Notes: generated from the sequence alone by a model not told the origin. A stretch of 15,636 nucleotides of DNA from Gammaproteobacteria bacterium (GCA_003233075.1 QIKQ01000209.1:1-15636); one strand, 5' to 3'. Counted from the stretch's first letter, positions 1 through 7,858 are shown. Numbers and translations: made by a program.

Positions 1-285
1 ATATTAGTCACTATGTTTATTGCATTAATTCGCGGCATCATCGGACCGACGGTCTACGACCGGATTTTAGCGGCGAACATGTTTGGCACCAAAGCCGTCC
101 TACTTATAGCCGCCTATGGATTTATGACCAATCGCCCTGAGTTTCTCGATATTTCTCTGGTCTACGCGCTCATTAATTTTATTGGTGTGATCGCAATTCT
201 AAAATATTTTAAGTACGGCGGTCTACACCATGCTGGCAAAGAAGCGAAAAACGATTGCAATAATGATAAATCGGAAAACAATTAA
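1..285 (+). CDS. mrpF: Mrp/Mnh antiporter subunit F, 5' end outside window
   Basis: Small membrane subunit of an Mrp-type cation/proton antiporter in the inner membrane. The visible part shows the family hallmark RGIIGPTVYDRILAANM (loop after helix 1), a second helix around TKAVLLIAAYGFM, the conserved FLDISLVYALINFIG segment forming helix 3, and a short charged tail. The first ATG is at 13, but the reading frame is open to base 1 (codons for ILVT precede it). MrpF proteins normally have a complete helix, roughly 20 residues, before the RGP-like motif, whereas only six residues separate the ATG at 13 from it. The true start is therefore probably upstream of the window and this entry is 5'-partial. 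It is followed after 2 nt by mrpG, so the two are surely co-transcribed. The family call is firm. Confidence 0.88.
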   Translation: MLVTMFIALIRGIIGPTVYDRILAANMFGTKAVLLIAAYGFMTNRPEFLDISLVYALINFIGVIAILKYFKYGGLHHAGKEAKNDCNNDKSENN

Positions 286-287
286 AT

Positions 288-629
288 ATGGATAGTCTTT
301 TATTATTTACCAAGTGGTTTCTGATTGCTGGCGGCAGTTTTTTTATACTGGTTGGAGCCATTGGCGTGTTACGCTTCCCCGATTTATTTACTCGTTTTCA
401 TGCAGCTAGTATTACCGATACACTGGGTGCAGGCATGCTATTATTTGGCTTTATGTTAGAAGCAGGTGCTAGTCTCATCACCGTTAAATTAATCATTATT
501 TTTTTATTTTTATTTATTACTAGCCCGACTTCCGCGCATGCACTTGCGAAAGCAGCGATACACGGCGGTTGTAAACCACTTATCGACAATAATTCAAAAT
601 CAAGCAAGACCAAAGCAAATAAACATTAA
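288..629 (+). CDS. mrpG: Mrp/Mnh antiporter subunit G
   Basis: Third small membrane subunit of the Mrp complex, 113 residues with three predicted helices (about 10-27, 47-60, 65-79). The diagnostic MrpG signature is intact: GVLRFPDLFTRFHAA at residues 26-40, followed by DTLG, and ITSPTSAHALAKAA at 77-90 after the last helix. The C-terminal ~20 residues are polar and lysine-rich, slightly longer than in typical MrpG. The ATG lies 2 nt after the mrpF stop and has no obvious Shine-Dalgarno sequence, so translation probably depends on coupling to mrpF. The TAA stop at 627 is in the same reading frame as the next gene. Confidence 0.93.
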   Translation: MDSLLLFTKWFLIAGGSFFILVGAIGVLRFPDLFTRFHAASITDTLGAGMLLFGFMLEAGASLITVKLIIIFLFLFITSPTSAHALAKAAIHGGCKPLIDNNSKSSKTKANKH

Positions 630-686
630 GACAATATCAAGGACAATATCATCGAACTTCTACTCACCTATAGCTTATTATTTTTT

Positions 687-1235
687 ATGTTTATCTGCGT
701 TATTGGCATATCCCTATTGCGCAATTTATTTGCTGGCGCTATTTTGTTATCAGTTTACAGCCTACTTGCGGCTTGTTTATTTATTATCATGGATGCCGTA
801 GATGTCGCCTTTACGGAAGCGGCCGTTGGTGCAGGAATATCAACCATTCTCGTGCTCGCCACAATTTTATATACAGGTCAAGAATGTCAGCGACATATTA
901 AAATTAAATGGGCACCCTTGGTATTATCACTTGCGGTTGGCGGTTTGCTCATCTATGGCACTATGGATATTCCAGCCTACGGGAAAAAAGACAACCCTAT
1001 TCATCAATACAAAGTAACCAAAAACTATTTGGAAAAATCCCAAAAAGAAACCGGCGCGCCGAATATTGTCACTGTTATCCTAGCCAGCAAGCGTGGTTAT
1101 GATACGCTAGGAGAGGTGGTTGTGGTTTTTTGCGCAGGCATTGGGGTGTTATTACTACTCGGCGGTTTTAAACGAAAATCGAAAAACAAATTAAACACAA
1201 CTAACGAAACAGATAACGAAGAAGTTCCATCATGA
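687..1235 (+). CDS. MbhD/MbhE-type (DUF4040) antiporter subunit, equivalent to the MrpA C-terminal part
   Basis: Membrane subunit combining an MbhD-like domain (residues ~1-65, with DVAFTEAAVGAG at 39-50 containing the conserved Glu44) and an MbhE-like domain (about 75-162, with NIVTVILASKRGYDTLGE at 126-143, Glu143). In canonical Mrp these two domains form the C-terminal part of giant MrpA; here they are a separate 182-residue protein. The coordinates use the first ATG, but this start is doubtful. It would cut the first helix in half, no Shine-Dalgarno precedes it, and the in-frame upstream sequence encodes IIELLLTYSLLFF, completing a normal helix. An AAGGA at 639-643 would fit initiation at an ATC codon near 651. 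The end overlaps mrpB by 4 nt (ATGA). The polar C-terminal tail (163-182) is unremarkable. Confidence 0.87.
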   Translation: MFICVIGISLLRNLFAGAILLSVYSLLAACLFIIMDAVDVAFTEAAVGAGISTILVLATILYTGQECQRHIKIKWAPLVLSLAVGGLLIYGTMDIPAYGKKDNPIHQYKVTKNYLEKSQKETGAPNIVTVILASKRGYDTLGEVVVVFCAGIGVLLLLGGFKRKSKNKLNTTNETDNEEVPS

Positions 1236-1654
1236 AGCATCACATTATCTTAAGAATAGTCAGTAAAATATTAATCCCAATCATTATGTTGTTTGCTTTA
1301 TACGTTCAATTTCATGGTGATTTTGGTCCGGGCGGTGGTTTTCAGGCAGGCGTCATCTTCGCCTCGGCATTAATATTACATGTCCTCGTATTTGGTTTGG
1401 AAAACACTCAAAAAGTAATCAAATCCACAACCCTGCAAATATTCGCCGCATTAGGTGTTTTGATTTTTGCCGGGGTAGGTGTCGTGACAATGTTGCTCGG
1501 TGGTGAGTTTTTAAATTACAATTACCTTGCTAAGTCAGCCGTAAGCGGACAACATCTCGGTATTCTCATTATAGAGCTTGGCGTAGGCATTACCGTTGCG
1601 TCGGTTATATTATTAATCTTTTACCATTTTGCTGGATTAAAAGCTGATGACTGA
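1232..1654 (+). CDS. mrpB: Mrp/Mnh antiporter subunit B
   Basis: MnhB-family membrane subunit, 140 residues and four predicted helices, close to the usual length. The family hallmark HGDFGPGGGFQAG is at residues 28-40, directly after the first helix; Glu115 in IIELGVGI lies in the last helix region as in the family. In canonical systems MrpB packs against the MrpA C-terminal part, here replaced by the separate MbhD/E-like subunit just upstream. The start overlaps the upstream stop as ATGA and the end overlaps mrpC by 8 nt, indicating translational coupling. Confidence 0.94.
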   Translation: MKHHIILRIVSKILIPIIMLFALYVQFHGDFGPGGGFQAGVIFASALILHVLVFGLENTQKVIKSTTLQIFAALGVLIFAGVGVVTMLLGGEFLNYNYLAKSAVSGQHLGILIIELGVGITVASVILLIFYHFAGLKADD

Positions 1655-2018
1655 TTGGCACGCTATTATAACTTACTGGGCGGTTATCACCCTTTTGGTA
1701 TTTGGACTTTATATCGTCACCGCGAGTTCAAATTTAGTTAAAAAAATAATTGGTTTGAATATTTTTCAAGCTGCTGTTTTTGTTATGTATATCAGTATGG
1801 CTAAAATTTTAAATGGTACTGCGCCAATTATTACTGACAAAATCAACGAATTTTCAGCGTACTCTAACCCATTACCGCATGTGCTAATACTAACAGCCAT
1901 CGTAGTTGGTGTATCTACTACCGCGTTAGGACTGGCCTTAATTGTTCGCATAAAACAATCCTACAACACAATTGAAGAAACCGAAATTCGACAACAAGAA
2001 CAAACAGAAAAAGAATAA
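1647..2018 (+). CDS. mrpC: Mrp/Mnh antiporter subunit C (NuoK-like)
   Basis: NuoK/MnhC-family subunit of 123 residues with three predicted helices (about 8-26, 34-53, 78-101). The conserved motif NPLPHVLILTAIVVGVSTTA (residues 74-93) and the helix-2 segment IIGLNIFQAAVFVMYIS identify it as MrpC. By analogy to NuoK it provides part of the hydrophilic axis between the antiporter-like subunits and the rest of the complex. The loop between helices 2 and 3 is slightly expanded (AKILNGTAPIITDKINEF), which is common in MrpC. The gene overlaps mrpB by 8 nt and is followed by mrpD after 12 nt. The charged Glu/Gln-rich C-terminus is cytoplasmic by inference. Confidence 0.94.
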   Translation: MTDWHAIITYWAVITLLVFGLYIVTASSNLVKKIIGLNIFQAAVFVMYISMAKILNGTAPIITDKINEFSAYSNPLPHVLILTAIVVGVSTTALGLALIVRIKQSYNTIEETEIRQQEQTEKE

Positions 2019-2030
2019 ATAGATAATAAT

Positions 2031-3509
2031 ATGTTAAATCAATTAATCGTACTTCAAGTCGTTATCCCACTAATTGCAGCACCATTATGCATTATTTTAA
2101 GCAATGCTAAATTAGTCCGTGCTTTTGTAATATTTGTTTGTACAGCTAGCTTTTCAATATCCGCTTACTTGCTCTATTTCGTATCAACCAGTACAACAAA
2201 AACAATTTCTTACGCATTAGGCGGTTGGGCGGCACCCTTTGGCATAGAATATCGCATGGATATCATGTCGGCACTGATTGGCTTAATCGTTAGTTTCATC
2301 GCCTTAATTGTAATCCTCTACGGCAAACGCAGTATCTTGCAAGAAATTCCCGAGAAAAAAATCACCCTGTTTTACACCGCATTCTTGCTTTGCTTAACAG
2401 GATTACTGGGTATTACTGCGACTGGTGACGCCTTTAACGTATTTGTCTTTTTGGAAATTTCATCTCTCGCGTCCTACGCTTTAATTAGCTTAGGCAAATC
2501 AAGAGCCTGCTTACTTGCTGCATTCCGATATTTAATCATGGGCACGGTCGGCGCTACGTTTATACTCATTGGCATCGGTCTTTTGTATGCTCATACTGGC
2601 ACACTAAATATATACGATCTTGGTGAAAAGGTTGCAAAGCTACATGACATTCGTACGATTTACGTCGCCTATGCTTTTATAGTCATTGGCTTAGCAATTA
2701 AAGTTGCCCTCTTTCCTTTTCATTTATGGTTACCGAAAGCATACTCGGAATCGCCCACCGTGGTATCAGCCTTTTTAGCAGGCACTGCAACTAAAGTCGC
2801 AATCTACGCCTTGATTCGCTTTACAACGGCGATTTTCGGTATCAAATTTAGTTTCACGACATTGCAGTTGGATGTCATCTTATTAGTGCTCAGTATTATT
2901 ACCATTCTTTACGGCTCGCTAGTGGCCATCTTTCAAACTGATATTAAACGCTTAATGGCCTACTCTAGCATTGCACAAATTGGTTATATGACTCTCGGTT
3001 TAAGTTTAATTTCAGTCCTGGGATTGCAGGCTAGTTTAGCGCACATCTTTAATCACGCCATTATCAAAACCAGTTTATTCTTACTCATTGGCTGCCTAGT
3101 ACTGCGCATGAGTAGCAGTAAATTAAGCGATCTACAAGGCTTGGGCAAAGCTATGCCATTCACTTCCGCGGGCATCGTGATTGGCGGTTTTAGTTTAATT
3201 GGGATACCGCTTACAGCAGGCTTTGTTAGCAAATGGTATTTAGTACTTGCCGCACTAGAGCAAAATCAATGGTGGATCGTCGCTGTCATACTTTTCGCTT
3301 CGCTTTTGGCAGTAGTTTATGTTTGGAAAATCATCGAAGTCTTATATTTTAAACCAGCCAAGGAAACAAATGTCGCGGTGAAAGAAGCACCCTTAAGCAT
3401 GTTAATCCCTGTCATGTTTTTAGTTTTTTTGAATATATATTTCGGTATCGAAACTTCCCTTAACGCCGGCATTACTAAAGCTGCCGCCATGCAAATAATA
3501 GGAAGTTAA
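2031..3509 (+). CDS. mrpD: Mrp antiporter subunit D (first NuoL/M/N-like proton pump subunit)
   Basis: Large polytopic antiporter subunit, 492 residues, about 14 helices, Proton_antipo_M family. All the charged residues expected for proton transfer are visible: Glu142 in VFLEISSLASY (TM5), Lys224 in AIKVALFPFHLWLP (TM7), Lys255 in GTATKVAIYAL (TM8), the His338-x3-His342-x3-Lys346 helix, and Lys401 in GFVSKWYL (TM12). The length and the TATK motif fit MrpD rather than MrpA/NuoL. It works in the inner membrane as one of the cation/proton exchange modules. The leader before the ATG has no strong Shine-Dalgarno. The next subunit starts 4 nt after the stop. Confidence 0.93.
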   Translation: MLNQLIVLQVVIPLIAAPLCIILSNAKLVRAFVIFVCTASFSISAYLLYFVSTSTTKTISYALGGWAAPFGIEYRMDIMSALIGLIVSFIALIVILYGKRSILQEIPEKKITLFYTAFLLCLTGLLGITATGDAFNVFVFLEISSLASYALISLGKSRACLLAAFRYLIMGTVGATFILIGIGLLYAHTGTLNIYDLGEKVAKLHDIRTIYVAYAFIVIGLAIKVALFPFHLWLPKAYSESPTVVSAFLAGTATKVAIYALIRFTTAIFGIKFSFTTLQLDVILLVLSIITILYGSLVAIFQTDIKRLMAYSSIAQIGYMTLGLSLISVLGLQASLAHIFNHAIIKTSLFLLIGCLVLRMSSSKLSDLQGLGKAMPFTSAGIVIGGFSLIGIPLTAGFVSKWYLVLAALEQNQWWIVAVILFASLLAVVYVWKIIEVLYFKPAKETNVAVKEAPLSMLIPVMFLVFLNIYFGIETSLNAGITKAAAMQIIGS

Positions 3510-3513
3510 GTAG

Positions 3514-5013
3514 ATGCTCACGAACCCTATGCTCTTCGTCTTGCTTATTCCCTGGGTAGGCATAGTTTTTATCGCGCTAAGCTCACGCAAAGCGAACTTG
3601 CGTGAATTTTTCTCGATAGCAACTTCTTTGTGTTTGTTTGTCGCCGTCATTTTCTTACTAAAAAACTGGGATACAGCGACAAATTCATCTGTTATTAATT
3701 TAATTGAATTCGCTCCTGGACTGCAAATTAGTTTTCGTGCCGAACCACTAGGCTTATTGTTTTGTTTGCTCGCCTCCTTTTTATGGATTATTAATACACT
3801 TTACTCCATTTCCTATATGCGCAGCAATCAAGAACAAAATCAAACTCGCTTTTATATTTTTTTTGCAGTCGCTATCGCTAGCACCATGGGCTTAGCACTG
3901 TCGTCTAATCTTTTAACTTTATTCATATTTTATGAAGTCCTGACTTTATCGACCTACCCTTTAGTGACACATAAGGGCAATGAGGCGGCCAAAAAAGGCG
4001 GTCGGACTTATTTGGCTTATTTGCTTTCCAGCTCCATTGTGTTTTTGTTGTTTGCAATACTTTGGACTTACCATATGACGGGTACTCTTGAGTTTACTCT
4101 AGGTGGCGTGTTTTCTAAAACAGCAGATCCTATCCTATTATCAGTTTTACTCTGTCTGTTTATTTTTGGTATAGGTAAGGCCGCCATTATGCCCTTACAC
4201 CGCTGGTTGCCTGCCGCCATGGTCGCGCCCACACCCGTAAGCGCGTTATTACATGCAGTTGCTGTGGTTAAAGCCGGCGTGTTTACAGTCTTAAAAGTAG
4301 TTATTTATATTTTCGGACCAACCACACTGGAGTCCATACCTGTCACCGAATATCTGGTTTACCTCGCCGGCTTCAGCATTATTCTAGCGTCGGTATTTGC
4401 ATTATTGCAAGACAACCTCAAGCGCCGCCTCGCTTATTCGACGGTGAGTCAATTATCTTACGTGACCATGGCCAGCTTACTGTTGCACCCACTGGCCATA
4501 CTGGCAGCAGCCTTGCATATCGCGATTCATGCGTTCGGCAAAATAACTTTGTTTTTTACCGCCGGCTCAATTTACACCGCCAGCCGTAAAACTAAAGTCA
4601 GTGAACTGAATGGCATAGGTCGATACATGCCTTGGACCATGGCCGCCTTCACCATTGGCGCGATTTCAATGATTGGCCTACCACCCGCGGCTGGCTTTGT
4701 TAGCAAATGGTATTTATTATTAGGCAGTTTAAAATTACACGAATGGTTTGCTGTCGGCGTTATTATTTTGAGCACAATTTTAAACGCTGCCTATTTTCTA
4801 CCAGTTTGTTATGCTGCTTTTTTCAAAAAAGCAGATTGTATACCTGAAACACAACAAGAAGCTCCAAAACTCATGGTATTTGCCATTATGCTTTGCGCCA
4901 CTGGGACAATCGCCTTATTCTTTTTCATCGGTCCGCTAATCGAATTATTAAAAGGCTTATTTCTTGACCCGACAGTTTTATCTTTATCCATACCATCGGG
5001 AGTTAAACCATGA
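3514..5013 (+). CDS. Second NuoL/NuoM/MrpD-like antiporter subunit
   Basis: Proton_antipo_M family membrane protein of 499 residues and ~14 helices. Conserved charges are present: Glu141 in FYEVLTLSTYP (TM5), Lys222 and His229 in GIGKAAIMPLHRWLP (TM7), His247 and Lys253 in LLHAVAVVKAG (TM8), His335/His339/Lys343 in the next half-channel helix, and Lys398 in GFVSKWYL (TM12). The HAVAVVKAG signature is closer to NuoL/MrpA than the TATK of the preceding MrpD, so this protein may fill the role of the pumping part of MrpA, though at 499 residues it lacks the long C-terminal extension. A good Shine-Dalgarno (AGGAAG, inside the end of mrpD) lies 8 nt before the ATG. The stop overlaps the next ATG (ATGA). 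Confidence 0.92.
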   Translation: MLTNPMLFVLLIPWVGIVFIALSSRKANLREFFSIATSLCLFVAVIFLLKNWDTATNSSVINLIEFAPGLQISFRAEPLGLLFCLLASFLWIINTLYSISYMRSNQEQNQTRFYIFFAVAIASTMGLALSSNLLTLFIFYEVLTLSTYPLVTHKGNEAAKKGGRTYLAYLLSSSIVFLLFAILWTYHMTGTLEFTLGGVFSKTADPILLSVLLCLFIFGIGKAAIMPLHRWLPAAMVAPTPVSALLHAVAVVKAGVFTVLKVVIYIFGPTTLESIPVTEYLVYLAGFSIILASVFALLQDNLKRRLAYSTVSQLSYVTMASLLLHPLAILAAALHIAIHAFGKITLFFTAGSIYTASRKTKVSELNGIGRYMPWTMAAFTIGAISMIGLPPAAGFVSKWYLLLGSLKLHEWFAVGVIILSTILNAAYFLPVCYAAFFKKADCIPETQQEAPKLMVFAIMLCATGTIALFFFIGPLIELLKGLFLDPTVLSLSIPSGVKP

Positions 5014-5297
5014 GTGAAGAAAAACATTGGCTAGTACGGCCAGCAACCATTAAAAAGCTCTGGATTTTTCTTTTAACTAGCCTTGTGATTACCGTCTTAC
5101 TCGAATTTTTCGTCGAACATAAAGTTCATTTTGGTATAGAGGCAAGCTTTGGTTTTTCTGCCTGGTTTGGTTTTCTGAGTTGCTTGCTAATGGTGATTGG
5201 TGCAAAAATCCTAGGTTTTAATATTAAACGTCCCGATACATATTATCAAAATAGCTACAATCAAGAAAACAAGCACAATAAAGAGTCAAGCGAGTGA
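5010..5297 (+). CDS. Small two-helix membrane protein of the Mrp-like operon
   Basis: Unassigned 95-residue protein with two predicted helices (about 17-35 and 51-70) separated by the short segment EHKVHFGIEASFGFSAWFGF, and a polar cytoplasmic-type tail starting with KRPDTYY. It is not MrpE, F or G. Overlaps of 4 nt with both flanking antiporter subunits (ATGA upstream, GTGA downstream) make it very probably a stoichiometric partner of the complex. The conserved-looking centre, rich in His, Phe and Gly between the helices, resembles small proteins encoded beside NuoL-like subunits in other Mrp-like clusters, as far as I remember the pattern; no function is known to me. Its role as an assembly or interface subunit between the second and third pump is an inference from position. 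Confidence 0.85.
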   Translation: MSEEKHWLVRPATIKKLWIFLLTSLVITVLLEFFVEHKVHFGIEASFGFSAWFGFLSCLLMVIGAKILGFNIKRPDTYYQNSYNQENKHNKESSE

Positions 5298-6994
5298 GCG
5301 AATTAAATTTTCCAATAGCTTTTATCTTAATAGCCGGCGCGGTCCTAATTCCATTTCTACGAGGCCACTTACGTTCACTTCTGGTTTTAGTCTTACCACT
5401 CTTGGTCCTGACACTTATATTACTCTTGCCAGAAGGTCACGCTTCCACAATTGAGTTTTTGGGTTTTAATCTTGTCTGGTTACAACATTCTCAATTCGGT
5501 ATTGTTTTCGCCGTCATCTTTTCAATCGTGGCCTTTGTCGGTAATCTTTACGCTTATCGCCAAGCCAACAGCCTGGAGCTTAGCGCAGCCTTATTGTATA
5601 GCGGCAGCGCCATCGGTGTAGTACTTGCCGGCGACTTAATTACTTTGTTTATTTTTTGGGAACTCATGGCTGTGGGTTCGACACTAGTGATTTGGTCGAA
5701 TCGAACAAAAGAAGCACATCGTGCTGGATTACGCTATGTCTTAATACATTTACTCGGTGGCGTCATATTAATGGTCGGCATTGCTGCGCACGTCGCCCAA
5801 ACGGGTGATATCACATTCAAAGATATGACAGCAGGTCAAATGGGTTTTGCCGAAATCATGATTTTAATCGGCGTCCTCGTCAATATCGGCGCACCACCTA
5901 TTTCAGCTTGGATTGCTGATGCTTATCCGGAAGCCAGCCCCAGCGGTAGTGTTTTTCTGTCAGCATTTACAACTAAAACTGCCGTTTATGTTTTAATAGT
6001 TGGTTTTGCTGGGACTGAAGCTTTAATTTATATTGGTCTGTACATGGTTTTCTACGGCATTATTTATGCGCTGCTTGAAAATGACATGCGCCGAATTCTC
6101 GCCTACAGCGTAGTCAGTCAAGTTGGTTTTATGGTGACAGGCATAGGCATCGGCACTGACCTCGCTCTTGCAGGTGTTGCCGCCCATGCCTTTAGTCATA
6201 TTATCTATAAAGCATTGTTACTGATGAGTGCCGGCTCTGTTCTATATCAAACTGGCAAAAGAAAATGCACCGACCTCGGCGGCTTATTTCAAACCATGCC
6301 CAAAACCGCCTTGTGCGGCATCATAGGTGCTCTTGCAATATCTGCTTTTCCATTAACATCTGGATTTATATCTAAATCGATGGTTTCAACAGCGGCGGCT
6401 GATCAGCATTTAATGTTAGTCTGGTTTCTGTTCACAGCAGCCACGGCAGGTACATTTTTTTATGCCGGATTAAAGTTTCCCTGGTTTGTCTTTTTCCAGA
6501 AAGACTCGGGCATGCGCCCTGAAGAACCACCAGCGAACATGCGTTGGGCGATGTACATCTTTGCCTTCTTTTGTCTTGCGCTAGGTGTTTACCCTGCGCC
6601 ACTGTATGACTTAATCGGACCGACAGTGAACAACTACAATGCCTACTCTGCATCGCACGTGATCTCGCAACTGCAACTATTATTATTTTCGGGACTGGCA
6701 TTTTTTGTTCTATTGCCTTTAATAAAGTGTACGCTAACAATCAGTTTGGATTTTGACTGGTTATATCGAAAGCTATTTTTTGGTTTTGCTTTAAGCATAG
6801 GTAAACTCACAGCGAAAACCTATAATTCCCTGCTTGGTTTTTTAAATAATTTAATTTCTAGTATTGGCCAACGTAAATACCCACGATTAAATCGTTTCTC
6901 AAGCTGGTCACAAACAATTGAAGGCATGCTCAGTATTACTTTATTAGTATTTGGCCTCTCTCTGCTGCTCTATTTGTTTTATTCTATTTTGTAG
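5294..6994 (+). CDS. Third, longer NuoL-like antiporter subunit (Na+/H+ antiporter subunit D type)
   Basis: Proton_antipo_M family protein of 566 residues. Glu123 in IFWELMAVGS (TM5), Lys228 in AFTTKTAVYVL (TM8), the His298/His302/Lys306 helix and Lys361 in GFISKSM (TM12) are conserved. The TM7 lysine is not: Asn197 in VLVNIGAPPISAWIADAYP stands where the two preceding subunits have Lys224 and Lys222, and the following His is Ser204. After the core comes an extension of about 80 residues starting with the LDFDWLYRK motif seen in NuoL/MrpA relatives and ending in a further transmembrane helix (547-566). The start is GTG, overlapping the upstream stop (GTGA). This is the last gene of the operon; no intrinsic terminator is visible in the 66 nt before the convergent gene. 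Confidence 0.92.
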   Translation: MSELNFPIAFILIAGAVLIPFLRGHLRSLLVLVLPLLVLTLILLLPEGHASTIEFLGFNLVWLQHSQFGIVFAVIFSIVAFVGNLYAYRQANSLELSAALLYSGSAIGVVLAGDLITLFIFWELMAVGSTLVIWSNRTKEAHRAGLRYVLIHLLGGVILMVGIAAHVAQTGDITFKDMTAGQMGFAEIMILIGVLVNIGAPPISAWIADAYPEASPSGSVFLSAFTTKTAVYVLIVGFAGTEALIYIGLYMVFYGIIYALLENDMRRILAYSVVSQVGFMVTGIGIGTDLALAGVAAHAFSHIIYKALLLMSAGSVLYQTGKRKCTDLGGLFQTMPKTALCGIIGALAISAFPLTSGFISKSMVSTAAADQHLMLVWFLFTAATAGTFFYAGLKFPWFVFFQKDSGMRPEEPPANMRWAMYIFAFFCLALGVYPAPLYDLIGPTVNNYNAYSASHVISQLQLLLFSGLAFFVLLPLIKCTLTISLDFDWLYRKLFFGFALSIGKLTAKTYNSLLGFLNNLISSIGQRKYPRLNRFSSWSQTIEGMLSITLLVFGLSLLLYLFYSIL

Positions 6995-7060
6995 ACATTA
7001 GCTGACGAGCTTAGCTAGCGAGTATGAACGAGCTGTCAACGCTCACCCGCGAGTGATGTG

Positions 7061-7810
7061 TTAATTTTCCATTTTCACAATACCTGTAGACTCACTCCAC
7101 TTAAACTTTAAAGCCAGCTTATCAAATATATCAGCGCTTATAGGGCATCCCTTAATGACATTACAACTAGAGCTAAAATAAAGCACCTCGTTGACGTATT
7201 TCACATTTTCAATTTGTGCATACCCCAAAGAAATATTTATTAAATTTGTTTGGCCGCTTACGGCAGAATATTTTGCAAATATAAATTCACTCACTCCTTC
7301 ACTACTACCCCAAATTGCAAAATATTTTGAAGCGAGTTTTTTATAATAAGTATTGGAAAAATCGCTTGAAATACAAGTCTTAGGCTTAAAAAGAGCTTGT
7401 GAGTTGACGTAGAAAATACGGCATTGTGCTGAACCGTGATAAAGCATAGTCTGTTCTATATAAATCTGGTTTGAACTTAATATCGTAAAACGGTGATTTA
7501 CCGTGTCACCAAAATGGCTATTACCTGGAAGCAACTTGAATTGCCATTGATGAATTACAAGCGGGGTTTCAAAAAAAGAACCCGTAATTTCGTACAAAGG
7601 TGTATCCACATTCGCTATTCGAGTGCTAAAATTTCTCTCATCTATATTCGTTGACTTAGTTTGGTATAATTTAGAAATAAAGGCTTGCTTTGAGTTATCA
7701 CGAAAATTTTTCAACTGAGTCTCACCGAGACTAATTGCGCTATAACAAAAAGAAAAAATTGTGACAATACTCAAACTAAAATAATTACTCAGAATACGTT
7801 GATTTACCAT
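7061..7810 (-). CDS. Unrecognised exported protein
   Basis: 249 residues that I cannot assign to a family. The N-terminus (residues 1-29) has a basic start followed by a hydrophobic stretch ending SAISLGE, which reads as a Sec signal peptide with possible cleavage near residue 29; Cys22 is not in a proper lipobox. The mature part has no transmembrane helix and appears beta-rich, with four cysteines (130, 146, 216, 222) that could form two disulfides in the periplasm. A GGAG lies 8 nt before the ATG, supporting the start, and a TATAAA-like -10 (complement of 7884-7889) lies ~75 nt upstream with no good -35. It converges with the antiporter operon and is isolated from the sulfurtransferase gene by a repeat element, so it is probably a single-gene unit. 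Confidence 0.7.
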   Translation of the reverse strand: MVNQRILSNYFSLSIVTIFSFCYSAISLGETQLKNFRDNSKQAFISKLYQTKSTNIDERNFSTRIANVDTPLYEITGSFFETPLVIHQWQFKLLPGNSHFGDTVNHRFTILSSNQIYIEQTMLYHGSAQCRIFYVNSQALFKPKTCISSDFSNTYYKKLASKYFAIWGSSEGVSEFIFAKYSAVSGQTNLINISLGYAQIENVKYVNEVLYFSSSCNVIKGCPISADIFDKLALKFKWSESTGIVKMEN

Positions 7811-7840
7811 ACTACCAACTCCAGTTGCTTAGCTACATTT

Positions 7841-7858
7841 AGTACGAGTAAAGTACGA
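7841..7858. repeat. Short direct repeat AGTACGA x2
   Basis: Two copies of AGTACGA at 7841-7847 and 7852-7858, one helical turn apart (11-nt period), in the leader region of the exported-protein gene. On that gene's strand they read TCGTACT. Helical phasing is compatible with a protein-binding site, but the pattern is short enough to be chance. Confidence 0.3.

Noticed and set aside
6432..6740. 102-codon open frame on the - strand inside the third pump gene
   Set aside because: It lies fully antisense to a strongly conserved membrane protein gene and its translation is compositionally odd with no family resemblance.
6995..7060. Possible bidirectional terminator between the antiporter operon and the convergent exported-protein gene
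   Set aside because: Only short AGCT/GCTAGC palindromes and the near-direct repeat GACGAGCT/AACGAGCT are present; no stable stem with a T run on either strand.
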